Assembly: GCA_949294425.1 (NCBI GenBank)
Contig: CASFHJ010000176.1
Location: 1-11,225, forward strand
DNA: 11,225 nt
Source of the DNA: an uncultured Campylobacter sp.
GTDB lineage: Bacteria > Campylobacterota > Campylobacteria > Campylobacterales > Campylobacteraceae
Reading direction: 5' to 3'
The position numbers and the translations under genes were made by a program. A model generated the notes under the pieces. That model did not search any database. It saw only the letters and a list, made by a program, of their open reading frames with translations, and was not told the origin of the DNA. Of the stretch, positions 1-11,225 are shown piece by piece; positions within the stretch are counted from its first letter, which is position 1; each line of letters begins with the position of its first letter.

Positions 1-490
1 AAGATAGTGCAAGGTTCAGTTTTGTTTAAGCAAGAAAGACCCGGACTAGGCGGTAAAATTTTTACCATATATAAATTTAAGACCATGAGCGATGAAAAAG
101 ATGAAGATGGAAATTTACTTCCTGATGAGCTTCGCTTAAAGCCCTTTGGAAAATTTGTTAGAAGTCTTAGTCTAGATGAGTTGCCCCAGCTTTTTAATGT
201 CTTAAAAGGAGATATGAGTTTTATAGGTCCAAGACCGCTTTTAGTTGAGTATTTAAAGCTTTATAACGAGGAGCAAAAGCATAGACATGATATAAGAGGT
301 GGTATAACTGGCTGGGCTCAGGTTAATGGCAGAAACGATATATCTTGGTCTAAGAAATTTGAACTTGATCTTTATTATGTGAAAAATTGTTCTTTTTTGC
401 TTGATTTAAAGATCTTTTTTTTGACTATTTTAAAGGTTTTAAAAAGAAGCGGGGTTAATAAAACAGGCAGCATTACTACGGAAAAATTTA

Positions 491-504
<14 letters not shown>
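1..504 (+). CDS. pglC: PglC, undecaprenyl phosphate phospho-bacillosamine transferase (5' partial)
   Basis: This is the membrane phosphoglycosyl transferase that moves phospho-N,N'-diacetylbacillosamine from UDP to undecaprenyl phosphate on the inner face of the cytoplasmic membrane, starting assembly of the pgl N-glycan. The frame is open from base 1, and the first visible codon aligns with about residue 34 of C. jejuni PglC (200 aa), so the start and the N-terminal reentrant membrane helix lie outside the window. The GTG at 7-9 falls inside the family alignment and is not the start. The catalytic Asp-Glu pair is visible in SLSLDELPQ (codons at 175-180), followed by [11 protein letters not shown] and [12 protein letters not shown]. 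One oddity is that the usual Arg-Pro-Gly before ITGWAQ reads Arg-Gly-Gly here (Gly codon 298-300). The C-terminus TTEKFNGKN matches C. jejuni. The gene overlaps pglD by 14 bp. Identity is from remembered family sequences. Confidence 0.96.
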
Positions 505-2247
<1,743 letters not shown>

Positions 2248-2251
2248 GCTT

Positions 2252-4033
2252 ATGTTGAAATTATCATTTAAAAGCAAGAGATTTGGCTTTTTCTTATGTT
2301 TTGACATAGTTCTTATAGCCCTTTCTTTGTTTTTATCCTTTTATTTAAGATTTGATTTAAGCATACCTTCTTATTTTCAGCCCGGTATGATAAAGGCTTT
2401 TTTTGTCCTGCTTTTTTTGAAAATTTTTTTATTATATATTTTTGGAATTTACAGGGTTGCGTGGAGATTTTTTTCCCTAAATGAGGCTAGAAAAATTTTC
2501 ATAGCCTTATTTCTTTCCTCCTTGCTTTTTACCATTATTTTTTATTTATTTTCTAGTTTTTTTAATCCCTTTCCAAGAAGCGTCATAGGCATAGACTTTG
2601 TTTTGTCCTGTCTTTTCATAGGGAGTCTTAGAATTTCAAAAAGAATGTTTATGGACTTTAGAAAGCCAAAATTTGAAAGAGAGGCACTTCCTTGCGTGAT
2701 AGTTGGCGCTACCTCAAAGGCACTTCATCTTTTAAAAGGAGCAAAGGAGGGTAGCTTAGAGCTTTTTCCTGTGGGCGTTGTGGATATGAGAAAGGAGCTA
2801 ATAGGAACGCAGTGTGATAAATTCTTAGTTAAGGATCTAAGCTCCTTAAAACAATACTCACAAAACGGCACAAAAACAGCCATCATAGCCTTTAAAAAGC
2901 TATCTCAAAAAAGGCTTAAAAAGCTTTTTGATACCTTGGTTGGATACGGAATTACTGATATAAAGATCTTTTCTTTCACTCAAAACGAGGCAAGAGATAT
3001 AAGCATAGAAGATTTACTTGCTAGAAAGCCAAAAGATCTAGATAGCAAGGCAGTTGCTGAATTTTTGCAAGATAAGATAGTTTTAGTTAGCGGAGCAGGT
3101 GGAACTATAGGCTCTGAACTTTGCAAACAATGTATGAAATTTGGTGCAAAATACCTAATAATGCTAGATCACAGCGAGTATAATCTTTATAAAATAAATG
3201 AGGATTTAAGCGAGTATAAGGATAAGATAGAGCCCGTTTTAATGAGTATTTTAGATGAGAAAAAGCTAGATTTTTTACTTAAAAAGCACAAGATAGACTT
3301 GATCCTACACGCAGCTGCTTACAAGCATGTGCCACTTTGTGAGCAAAACCCTCACTCAGCTGTTTTAAACAATATCTTAGGCACAAAAATTTTGTGTGAT
3401 TTGGCTAAGAAAAATGGGGTTAGAAAATTTATTATGATAAGCACTGATAAGGCGGTAAGACCTACTAATATCATGGGTTGTTCTAAGAGGGTTTGTGAGC
3501 TTTATACCCTAAATTCTACTCAAAGTGATTTTGAGGTTGCAAGTGTTAGGTTTGGAAATGTGCTTGGATCAAGTGGAAGTGTGATACCAAAATTTAAGGA
3601 TCTAATAGCTAAAAATAAGCCCTTAATCGTAACTCACCCTGATATAGTGCGTTATTTTATGCTTGTTGATGAGGCTGTGCAACTTGTTTTACAAGCTGCT
3701 GCTATAGCAAAGGGTGGAGAGCTTTTTGTGCTTGATATGGGAGAGCCTGTTAAGATTATAGATCTTGCTAAAAAAATGCTAACACTTTCAAATAAAAATG
3801 ATTTAGAGATAAAAATAAGCGGTTTAAGAAAGGGAGAAAAGCTTTATGAGGAGCTTTTAATAAATGAAAATGACCTAAAAACTAAATACGAAAGCATATT
3901 TATAAGTAAGAGTGAAAAATACAGCCTAAGCCTCTTAAATGAGCAAATAAACAGGCTTTTAAACAGCGAAGATACAGCTGAGATTTTAAAAGAAATAGTG
4001 CCTGAATTTAAGCATAATAAAGATGGAATTTGA
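2252..4033 (+). CDS. pglF: PglF, membrane-bound UDP-GlcNAc C6 dehydratase
   Basis: PglF is an NAD-dependent 4,6-dehydratase of the short-chain dehydrogenase/reductase fold. It commits UDP-GlcNAc to bacillosamine synthesis by making UDP-4-keto-6-deoxy-GlcNAc. The 593 residues are near the C. jejuni length (590). The first ~130 residues show four hydrophobic segments (about 12-32, 46-68, 82-102 and 110-126). A soluble linker domain with [11 protein letters not shown] (151-161) follows. The catalytic domain has the dinucleotide loop [11 protein letters not shown] (280-290), [14 protein letters not shown], and [17 protein letters not shown] with Thr398-Asp399-Lys400 as the expected catalytic residues. 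Met408 sits where most SDR enzymes have Tyr, as known for C. jejuni PglF. The C-terminus [10 protein letters not shown] matches the family. The start is 4 bp after pglE with a weak AGG at 2242-2244. No pglG follows, unlike C. jejuni. Confidence 0.97.
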   Translation: MLKLSFKSKRFGFFLCFDIVLIALSLFLSFYLRFDLSIPSYFQPGMIKAFFVLLFLKIFLLYIFGIYRVAWRFFSLNEARKIFIALFLSSLLFTIIFYLFSSFFNPFPRSVIGIDFVLSCLFIGSLRISKRMFMDFRKPKFEREALPCVIVGATSKALHLLKGAKEGSLELFPVGVVDMRKELIGTQCDKFLVKDLSSLKQYSQNGTKTAIIAFKKLSQKRLKKLFDTLVGYGITDIKIFSFTQNEARDISIEDLLARKPKDLDSKAVAEFLQDKIVLVSGAGGTIGSELCKQCMKFGAKYLIMLDHSEYNLYKINEDLSEYKDKIEPVLMSILDEKKLDFLLKKHKIDLILHAAAYKHVPLCEQNPHSAVLNNILGTKILCDLAKKNGVRKFIMISTDKAVRPTNIMGCSKRVCELYTLNSTQSDFEVASVRFGNVLGSSGSVIPKFKDLIAKNKPLIVTHPDIVRYFMLVDEAVQLVLQAAAIAKGGELFVLDMGEPVKIIDLAKKMLTLSNKNDLEIKISGLRKGEKLYEELLINENDLKTKYESIFISKSEKYSLSLLNEQINRLLNSEDTAEILKEIVPEFKHNKDGI

Positions 4034-4112
4034 TTCTTTTAAGACTATAAAAAGAGTAAAAAGCATCTATTTTAAGCCTGCAAATAAGCTAAATAAAACA
4101 GCACTCATATAA
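4023..4112 (+). other. 29-codon reading frame after pglF, possible relic of a lost gene
   Basis: An ATG 11 bp before the end of pglF opens a 29-residue frame (begins [13 protein letters not shown], ends NKTALI) in the position where the next pgl gene would start. There is no clear Shine-Dalgarno sequence, only AAAG next to the ATG. The sequence after its stop becomes very AT-rich and does not look coding. It could be the leftover start of a pglG-like gene or chance; I cannot match it to anything. Confidence 0.2.
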
Positions 4113-4178
4113 TTTTATAGATAAAAATAATTATTTCTTAACCGCATAGTTTTAAACTTTTTCTTGTCTTTTTAAGTG

Positions 4179-4196
4179 CACTTTTTAGTGTTTTTT
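4179..4196 (+). terminator. Weak intrinsic terminator candidate after the pgl genes
   Basis: The sequence CACT-TTTT-AGTG can form a 4-bp stem with a 4-base loop, extendable by one G-U pair, and is followed directly by six T. It lies 145 bp after the pglF stop in the convergent gap. The stem is short and the region is so AT-rich that chance is a real alternative. Confidence 0.3.
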
Positions 4197-4270
4197 AAAA
4201 ATAAAGAAAGTTTATTTTGCAAAAATATCTTTTTAATGCGACTTAAAAAAACTTTGAAAGCTATCATTGT

Positions 4271-5365
4271 TTACTTTGATTCAAAAAGCTCTGGCTTTAG
4301 TTTTAAAAGCAGGGAAAAAGCACTTAACATAGCTTGTTTTTGCATAAATTCTCTATCTCCATTTAAATACAAGATCTCTTGCAAAAAAGTTCCATCTTTA
4401 TACATGGCTGCTATAAAGACTGTGCCTGATTTGATAGAGTCCACATCGCTATTTCCCAAAACACCGCTTAAAGCCAAGGCAAAGTCTGGTTTTGCAGTTT
4501 TAAAAATACCCTTTAGCATAAAATAAACACATCTTTGACTATACTCTCCATTTGAGTCTAAAACACTAGTACTAATGCCTAACCACTCATGCTTTAAGCG
4601 ATTTGAGTAAGACACTATAGATCCTTCAAAAATTTCACTAACGCCCTCTATCTTAGTAAGCTCACTAGCACAAAGCCCACCAGTGCAAGACTCGGCAAAT
4701 GAGATCTTAAGTCCTTGTTTTTTTAGGGCTGAAACTATGAAGGTTAAAGGATTTTTACCCGGTATAAATTTAGCCGAAAAAAGCTTTTTACAAGCCTTTA
4801 AAAACTCATCAAGCTTACCATACTGAAGCGATTTAGCCTTTATAAGAACTAAATTTTCAAGTAAGGAGGAGCTTTGTATGCTTATCTCATAGGATTTTGC
4901 TAGGGTATCAAGCAAGATCTTAGCACTTTGCTCATCTATATCAAGTAAGCAAAAATACTCAAATTCGCTTTTTACCTCCCCAAGTAAGCTTGGAAATTTA
5001 GAAGAAAGAGAAAGTTTTACTAAATTTACTCTACACCTAGAAAATGTTATTAAAAAGCCATTTTCATTATAATCTAAAGACCTAATAGGCACTAAAATTT
5101 CGTCCTTTAAGACAAGACTATCCCCATTTAAAGTAGCTAAAACCTTAGCACTGGTGCTGTAGTAATCGCTAGAAACAAAGATGCTTATAAATTCATACTC
5201 TTTTATCCATTTTTCAAGTAAAAAAGGAAAGTCCTTGCTATTTTTTTCAAGCATTATCACTTCGCTTACTTCTTTGAATTTAGACTCATAAATTCTAAAT
5301 ATATACTCTGTGTAGTTTTGATTCATCTTTATTTCATTTCCGATTATAAGCAGCAAATGTCTCAT
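4271..5365 (-). CDS. CinA-family protein with intact-looking C-terminal amidohydrolase-like domain and degenerate N-terminal domain
   Basis: The C-terminal ~150 residues are a CinA/PncC domain, the family that includes nicotinamide mononucleotide deamidase. ISFAESCTGGLCASELT (about 222-238, expected nucleophile Ser226), GSIVSYSNRLKHEWLGIS and GDREFMQKQA are typical. The N-terminal half sits where CinA proteins carry a molybdopterin-binding-like (COG1058) domain. Only a faint trace, HLLLIIGNEI, remains, and the usual GGLGPTxDD motif is not present. The loop that usually reads TGIAGP reads SGVLGN. I choose the start at 5365 (364 aa): AAGGA lies 5 bp upstream and TATAAT a little further. The frame is open to 5410, but that longer start would lie upstream of the promoter. 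The gene is convergent with pglF and divergent from ileS. I recall a similar gene beside ileS in C. jejuni (Cj1062). The biochemical role is uncertain. Confidence 0.85.
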   Translation of the reverse strand: MRHLLLIIGNEIKMNQNYTEYIFRIYESKFKEVSEVIMLEKNSKDFPFLLEKWIKEYEFISIFVSSDYYSTSAKVLATLNGDSLVLKDEILVPIRSLDYNENGFLITFSRCRVNLVKLSLSSKFPSLLGEVKSEFEYFCLLDIDEQSAKILLDTLAKSYEISIQSSSLLENLVLIKAKSLQYGKLDEFLKACKKLFSAKFIPGKNPLTFIVSALKKQGLKISFAESCTGGLCASELTKIEGVSEIFEGSIVSYSNRLKHEWLGISTSVLDSNGEYSQRCVYFMLKGIFKTAKPDFALALSGVLGNSDVDSIKSGTVFIAAMYKDGTFLQEILYLNGDREFMQKQAMLSAFSLLLKLKPELFESK

Positions 5366-5370
5366 CTTTT

Positions 5371-5375
5371 TCCTT
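5371..5375 (-). promoter_or_regulatory. Ribosome binding site that fixes the cinA-family start
   Basis: Read on the minus strand this is AAGGA, 5 bases before the ATG at 5365-5363. It favours that start over the in-frame ATG at 5410. Confidence 0.75.
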
Positions 5376-5387
5376 AATTTTTGCCTG

Positions 5388-5393
5388 ATTATA
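5388..5393 (-). promoter_or_regulatory. -10 box of the cinA-family gene promoter
   Basis: The minus strand reads GGATATAAT, a perfect TATAAT with the G two bases upstream that is common in Campylobacter sigma-70 promoters. A TTGACT occurs only 11 bp upstream, too close to act as a -35 box. Campylobacter promoters usually lack one and have AT-rich upstream DNA instead, as here. The predicted leader is about 15-20 nt. Confidence 0.55.
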
Positions 5394-5427
5394 TCCAAAA
5401 ATAAAGTCAAAATTAAATCTAATTAAG

Positions 5428-5433
5428 TAAAAT
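5428..5433 (+). promoter_or_regulatory. Candidate -10 box of the ileS operon promoter
   Basis: TAAAAT lies 35 bp before the ileS ATG, with AT-rich DNA upstream. It is one mismatch from TATAAT and lacks the extended G. Position and spacing fit, but other AT-rich hexamers are close by. Confidence 0.35.
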
Positions 5434-5456
5434 TACAAGATCAAATATTTCCTCTT

Positions 5457-5460
5457 AAGG
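5457..5460 (+). promoter_or_regulatory. Ribosome binding site of ileS
   Basis: AAGG lies 7 bp before the ileS ATG at 5468 and supports that start. Confidence 0.65.
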
Positions 5461-5467
5461 TTTTTAT

Positions 5468-8236
5468 ATGGACTATAAAGATAGCTTACTACTTCCAAAT
5501 ACCACCTTTGCAATGAGAGCAAATTTAGCTGAAAATGAAAAAAATCGTTTTCAAAAGTGGTTTAAAGATTCTTATGCTTACAAAAAAATGCTAGAAAAAA
5601 GAAAAAAAAGTGATAAAAGCTTTACCTTGCACGATGGACCACCTTACGCAAACGGACACATACATATAGGACATGCCTTAAATAAAATTTTAAAAGAAAG
5701 TATAGTAAAAACACATTATTTTAATGGAGAAAGAGTATTTTTCACTCCCGGTTGGGACTGCCATGGTCTGCCTATAGAACAACAAGTTGAAATAAAGCTT
5801 AAGGGTAAAAAAGACAAATTAAGCAAAAAAGAGATAAGAAAACTTTGCAAAGAGCACGCAAAGGAATTCGTAGATATACAAAAAGATGAATTTAAGGCTC
5901 TTGGCATAATAGCTGATTGGGACAAGCCTTACTTAACTATGGATTTTAAATTTGAGGCTGAAATTTATAGGGCTCTTTGTGAGATAGCAAAAAAGGGACT
6001 TTTGGTGCAAAGAAGTAAGCCTGTGTTTTGGAGCTGGGCGGCAAAGTCAGCCTTGGCTGAAGCTGAGGTTGAGTATGAGGATAAGGAGGATTACTCAGCC
6101 TTTGTAGCCTTTGATCTAGATGAAAAATCATGTGAAAAACTAGGCATAAAAGAGGCAAAGGCTGTGATTTGGACTACTACGCCTTGGACCCTACCGGCAA
6201 ATCAAGCCATAGCCTTAAATCCAAATGAAAATTATGTTTTAACAAAAGAAAATTTAATCTTTGCAAAGCCCCTGCTTGAAAGCATGAAGCAAAAAGAATT
6301 TACAAAGGCACAAATACAAAAAGAATTTAAAGCAAAAGAGCTTGAAAACTTAGAGGCGATAAATCCTTTAAATTTAAGAAAATCTTTGCTAATCCTTGCA
6401 GAACACGTATTAATGGACGGAGGCACTGGTTTAGTGCATACTGCTCCTGGGCATGGGGAAGATGATTATTATGCCTCTTTAAAATACGGCTTAGAGGTCT
6501 TAATGCCAGTTGATGAGTCTGCTTGTTACGATGAAAGCATAAGAGAAAAAAAGCTTTTTAAAGAGGAAGATATAAATGATTTTCTTGGACTTCAAGTCTT
6601 TGAGGCAAATGAAAAAATTTTAAAACTTTTAGGAAAAAATTTAATACATGCCTCAAAATTTACACACTCTTATCCTTTTTGTTGGAGGACACACAAACCA
6701 GTAATATACAGAGCCACAAAGCAATGGTTTATAAGCATGGATGAGAAAAAATTGAAAGAAAAAAGCTTAAGAGAGGTGGCAAAAGAGCAACTTTCACTTA
6801 CAAAATTCTATCCACAAAATGGTATAAAAAGGATAGGATCTATGATAGAAAATCGTCCTGATTGGTGTATATCAAGACAAAGAGATTGGGGAACTCCCAT
6901 AGCTTTTTTCATAGATAAAAATACAAAAGAGCTTGTCTTAGATGATGATATTTTAGAGCATATAGCTTTGTTGTTTGAAAAAAATGGTGCTGATATTTGG
7001 TGGGATCTTGATATAAAGGATTTGCTACCAAAAAGCTCAAAAAGAGAGGCAAAAAATTTAGAAAAAATTTATGATATTTTAGATGTATGGTTTGATAGCG
7101 GTAGCACTTTTAAGGCTGTGCTTGATTCTGGTGATTATGAGGCTGGTATCTACCCTGCTAGTATGTATTTAGAGGGAAGCGATCAGCACAGAGGCTGGTT
7201 TCAAAGCTCCTTGTTAGTTAGCTCAGCTCTAAAAGAAAAAGCACCTTATAAAAGCATACTAACTCACGGCTTTACTGTAGATGAAAAGGGTCAAAAGATG
7301 AGTAAGTCTAAGGGAAATGTTATCTCTCCTTTAGATGTGGCAAAAAACTATGGAGTTGAAATTTTAAGACTTTGGATTTGTTTGAGTGATTTCACAGGTG
7401 ATTTAAAAATTTCTGAAAATATTTTAAAGCAAATAAGTGAGCAGTATAGAAAGATAAGAAATACTATAAGATTTTTACTAGCAAATACAAACGATCTAAG
7501 TCATATTGATACTAAAAATTTTAGCCTTATAGACAAATGGATACTAAGCAAGGCAGATATAGTTTTTAAAAATGCCAAAGACTTCTTTGATAAGTATGAA
7601 TTTTCAAAGGGATACAACCTAATACTACACTTCATGATAGTAGAATTAAGCGGAATTTATCTTGATATATGTAAAGACAGACTTTATTGTGATAATAAAA
7701 CATCGCAAAGAAGGATAAGCGCACAATCAGCCCTTGCTCTTATAGCAAAAAAATTACTAAGCTTAATAGCTCCAACCCTCACACACACAGCAGATGAAGC
7801 TCTAGAACATGCAAATACTCTTATAAAAGATGGTGCAAAGGACGTTTTTGATCTCATATACAAAGATGATTTTATCTTTGATTTTAAGATAAATGATGAG
7901 TTTTTGCTACTTGCTAGAGAAAAATTCCTAGAGCAAATCGATACACTAAAAAAAGATAAACTTATAAAATCAACCCTAGAACTAGAGCTACAAAGCTCTG
8001 ATGAATTCTACACAAAAGAGGAAGTAAGTGACATAGAGGACTGGTTTATGGTAAGTAAGTTAGCAAATATAGACTCTAAGAAAGAAGCGCTTTGTGAATT
8101 TAGTGTAGATGATAAAAGCTTTAAGATAGTAAGAGCAAAAGAACACAAATGCCCTAGATGCTGGAAATTTACAGCTAAAAATGAGAATGAAACCTGTGCT
8201 AGATGCACCGAGGTATTAAAGGAAATGAATGCTTAG
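5468..8236 (+). CDS. ileS: Isoleucyl-tRNA synthetase
   Basis: IleRS charges tRNA-Ile with isoleucine using ATP and edits mischarged valine, in the cytoplasm. The 922-residue class I synthetase shows [13 protein letters not shown] with the HIGH signature at 66-69, then WDCHGLPIE. The editing (CP1) domain has TTTPWT (236-241) and [10 protein letters not shown] (about 325-334). DVWFDSGS and [13 protein letters not shown] come next, then KMSKS (610-614) with GNVISP after it. The C-terminal zinc finger has Cys895, Cys898, Cys910 and Cys913. A C-terminal zinc site and this length are typical of the eubacterial, mupirocin-sensitive IleS1 type. The start [17 protein letters not shown] is the family's normal N-terminus and has AAGG 7 bp upstream. 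The stop lies inside the start of the next small gene (8-bp overlap). It is the first gene of a coupled + strand run. No defects are visible. Confidence 0.99.
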   Translation: MDYKDSLLLPNTTFAMRANLAENEKNRFQKWFKDSYAYKKMLEKRKKSDKSFTLHDGPPYANGHIHIGHALNKILKESIVKTHYFNGERVFFTPGWDCHGLPIEQQVEIKLKGKKDKLSKKEIRKLCKEHAKEFVDIQKDEFKALGIIADWDKPYLTMDFKFEAEIYRALCEIAKKGLLVQRSKPVFWSWAAKSALAEAEVEYEDKEDYSAFVAFDLDEKSCEKLGIKEAKAVIWTTTPWTLPANQAIALNPNENYVLTKENLIFAKPLLESMKQKEFTKAQIQKEFKAKELENLEAINPLNLRKSLLILAEHVLMDGGTGLVHTAPGHGEDDYYASLKYGLEVLMPVDESACYDESIREKKLFKEEDINDFLGLQVFEANEKILKLLGKNLIHASKFTHSYPFCWRTHKPVIYRATKQWFISMDEKKLKEKSLREVAKEQLSLTKFYPQNGIKRIGSMIENRPDWCISRQRDWGTPIAFFIDKNTKELVLDDDILEHIALLFEKNGADIWWDLDIKDLLPKSSKREAKNLEKIYDILDVWFDSGSTFKAVLDSGDYEAGIYPASMYLEGSDQHRGWFQSSLLVSSALKEKAPYKSILTHGFTVDEKGQKMSKSKGNVISPLDVAKNYGVEILRLWICLSDFTGDLKISENILKQISEQYRKIRNTIRFLLANTNDLSHIDTKNFSLIDKWILSKADIVFKNAKDFFDKYEFSKGYNLILHFMIVELSGIYLDICKDRLYCDNKTSQRRISAQSALALIAKKLLSLIAPTLTHTADEALEHANTLIKDGAKDVFDLIYKDDFIFDFKINDEFLLLAREKFLEQIDTLKKDKLIKSTLELELQSSDEFYTKEEVSDIEDWFMVSKLANIDSKKEALCEFSVDDKSFKIVRAKEHKCPRCWKFTAKNENETCARCTEVLKEMNA
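8218..8223 (+). promoter_or_regulatory. Ribosome binding site of the 35-residue ORF
   Basis: AAAGGA, within the last codons of ileS, lies 5 bp before the ATG at 8229. This strong site is one of the main reasons to treat the very short ORF as a gene. Confidence 0.7.
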
Positions 8237-8332
8237 CGAGGAAGTACCAAGTCAAGTCATCATATATACCATCATAGCTTTTGCACTCCTAGGGCTGACA
8301 GCCCTTTTGATACTTAAGAAAAAGGATAAGAA

Positions 8333-8336
<4 letters not shown>
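8229..8336 (+). CDS. Small single-span membrane protein, 35 residues, function unknown
   Basis: This short ORF fills the space between ileS and gatA exactly. Its ATG is 8 bp before the end of ileS and its TGA overlaps the gatA ATG by 4 bp. A strong AAAGGA precedes it. The product has a short polar N-terminus (MLSEEVPSQ), one hydrophobic stretch of about 20 residues (10-29, [19 protein letters not shown]) and a strongly basic tail (KKKDKK). By the positive-inside rule this gives N-out, C-in topology. I recall a small ORF of similar size at the same place in C. jejuni (Cj1060c), which argues for conservation. No known family motif is visible. Coupling to housekeeping genes does not reveal its role. 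It could be a free-standing membrane microprotein, or the ORF could mainly carry ribosomes to gatA. Confidence 0.8.
8321..8326 (+). promoter_or_regulatory. Ribosome binding site of gatA inside the small ORF
   Basis: AAAGGA lies 6 bp before the gatA ATG. It overlaps the Lys-Lys-Asp codons of the small membrane protein's tail. Confidence 0.7.

Positions 8337-11225
<2,889 letters not shown>

Noticed and set aside
7..9. GTG as the start codon of pglC
   Set aside because: The frame is open upstream to base 1 and the preceding codons (Lys-Ile) continue the family alignment; the real start is outside the window.
4033..4057. Hairpin directly at the pglF stop (ATTCTTTT pairing with AAAAGAGT, 9-base loop)
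   Set aside because: The stem is almost all A-U with one G-U pair, and no T-run follows on either strand, so it is not a credible intrinsic terminator.
4120..4138. Fur-box-like sequence around the AAATAATTATTT palindrome
   Set aside because: About 13 of 19 positions fit the classical consensus by eye, but it lies between convergent genes with no promoter to control, and such palindromes are expected in AT-rich DNA.
4176..4526. 116-codon + strand ORF at the 3' end of the cinA-family gene
   Set aside because: Most of it is antisense to the well-supported CinA C-terminal domain; the protein has no recognisable motif and no ribosome binding site precedes it.

Overview
The window looks like chromosomal DNA of a Campylobacter species. 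It is AT-rich (roughly one third G+C by eye), densely packed, and full of start/stop overlaps. Two blocks of genes are recognisable from memory as Campylobacter jejuni neighbourhoods: the end of the pgl general protein N-glycosylation locus, and the ileS - small membrane ORF - gatA - guaB block. The proteins resemble their C. jejuni counterparts closely but are clearly not identical, which suggests a related species of the thermotolerant group rather than C. jejuni itself. This is recognition from memory, not a database search.

Layout. Positions 1-4033 (+ strand) hold pglC (5' end cut by the window), pglD, pglE and pglF, overlapping or only 4 bp apart. PglF, PglE and PglD convert UDP-GlcNAc in three steps into UDP-N,N'-diacetylbacillosamine, and PglC transfers the phospho-sugar to undecaprenyl phosphate, the first membrane step of glycan assembly. 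The rest of the locus would lie to the left. Positions 4034-4270 are a 237-bp gap between convergent genes with no convincing gene; it holds a very short reading frame that could be a relic and a weak terminator candidate. Positions 4271-5365 (- strand) hold a CinA-family gene whose N-terminal half has diverged strongly. Positions 5366-5467 are a divergent promoter region with a good TATAAT box for cinA and a fair -10 candidate for ileS.

Positions 5468-11225 (+ strand) form a tightly coupled run: ileS (isoleucyl-tRNA synthetase), a 35-residue single-span membrane protein that is easy to miss, gatA (amidotransferase subunit A for Gln-tRNA/Asn-tRNA formation), guaB (IMP dehydrogenase), and the first 24 codons of a gene that looks like xseB (small subunit of exonuclease VII). 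Each stop codon overlaps the next start by 4 or 8 bp, so translation is probably coupled.

I see no mobile element, CRISPR array, tRNA or rRNA. No wholly new multi-gene system is evident. The points most worth a second look are the conserved-looking 35-residue membrane protein, the degenerate N-terminal domain and altered loop of the CinA protein, a Pro-to-Gly change in a family motif of PglC, the likely rearrangement junction after pglF (no pglG or wlaJ as in C. jejuni), and the xseB-like gene coupled to guaB.
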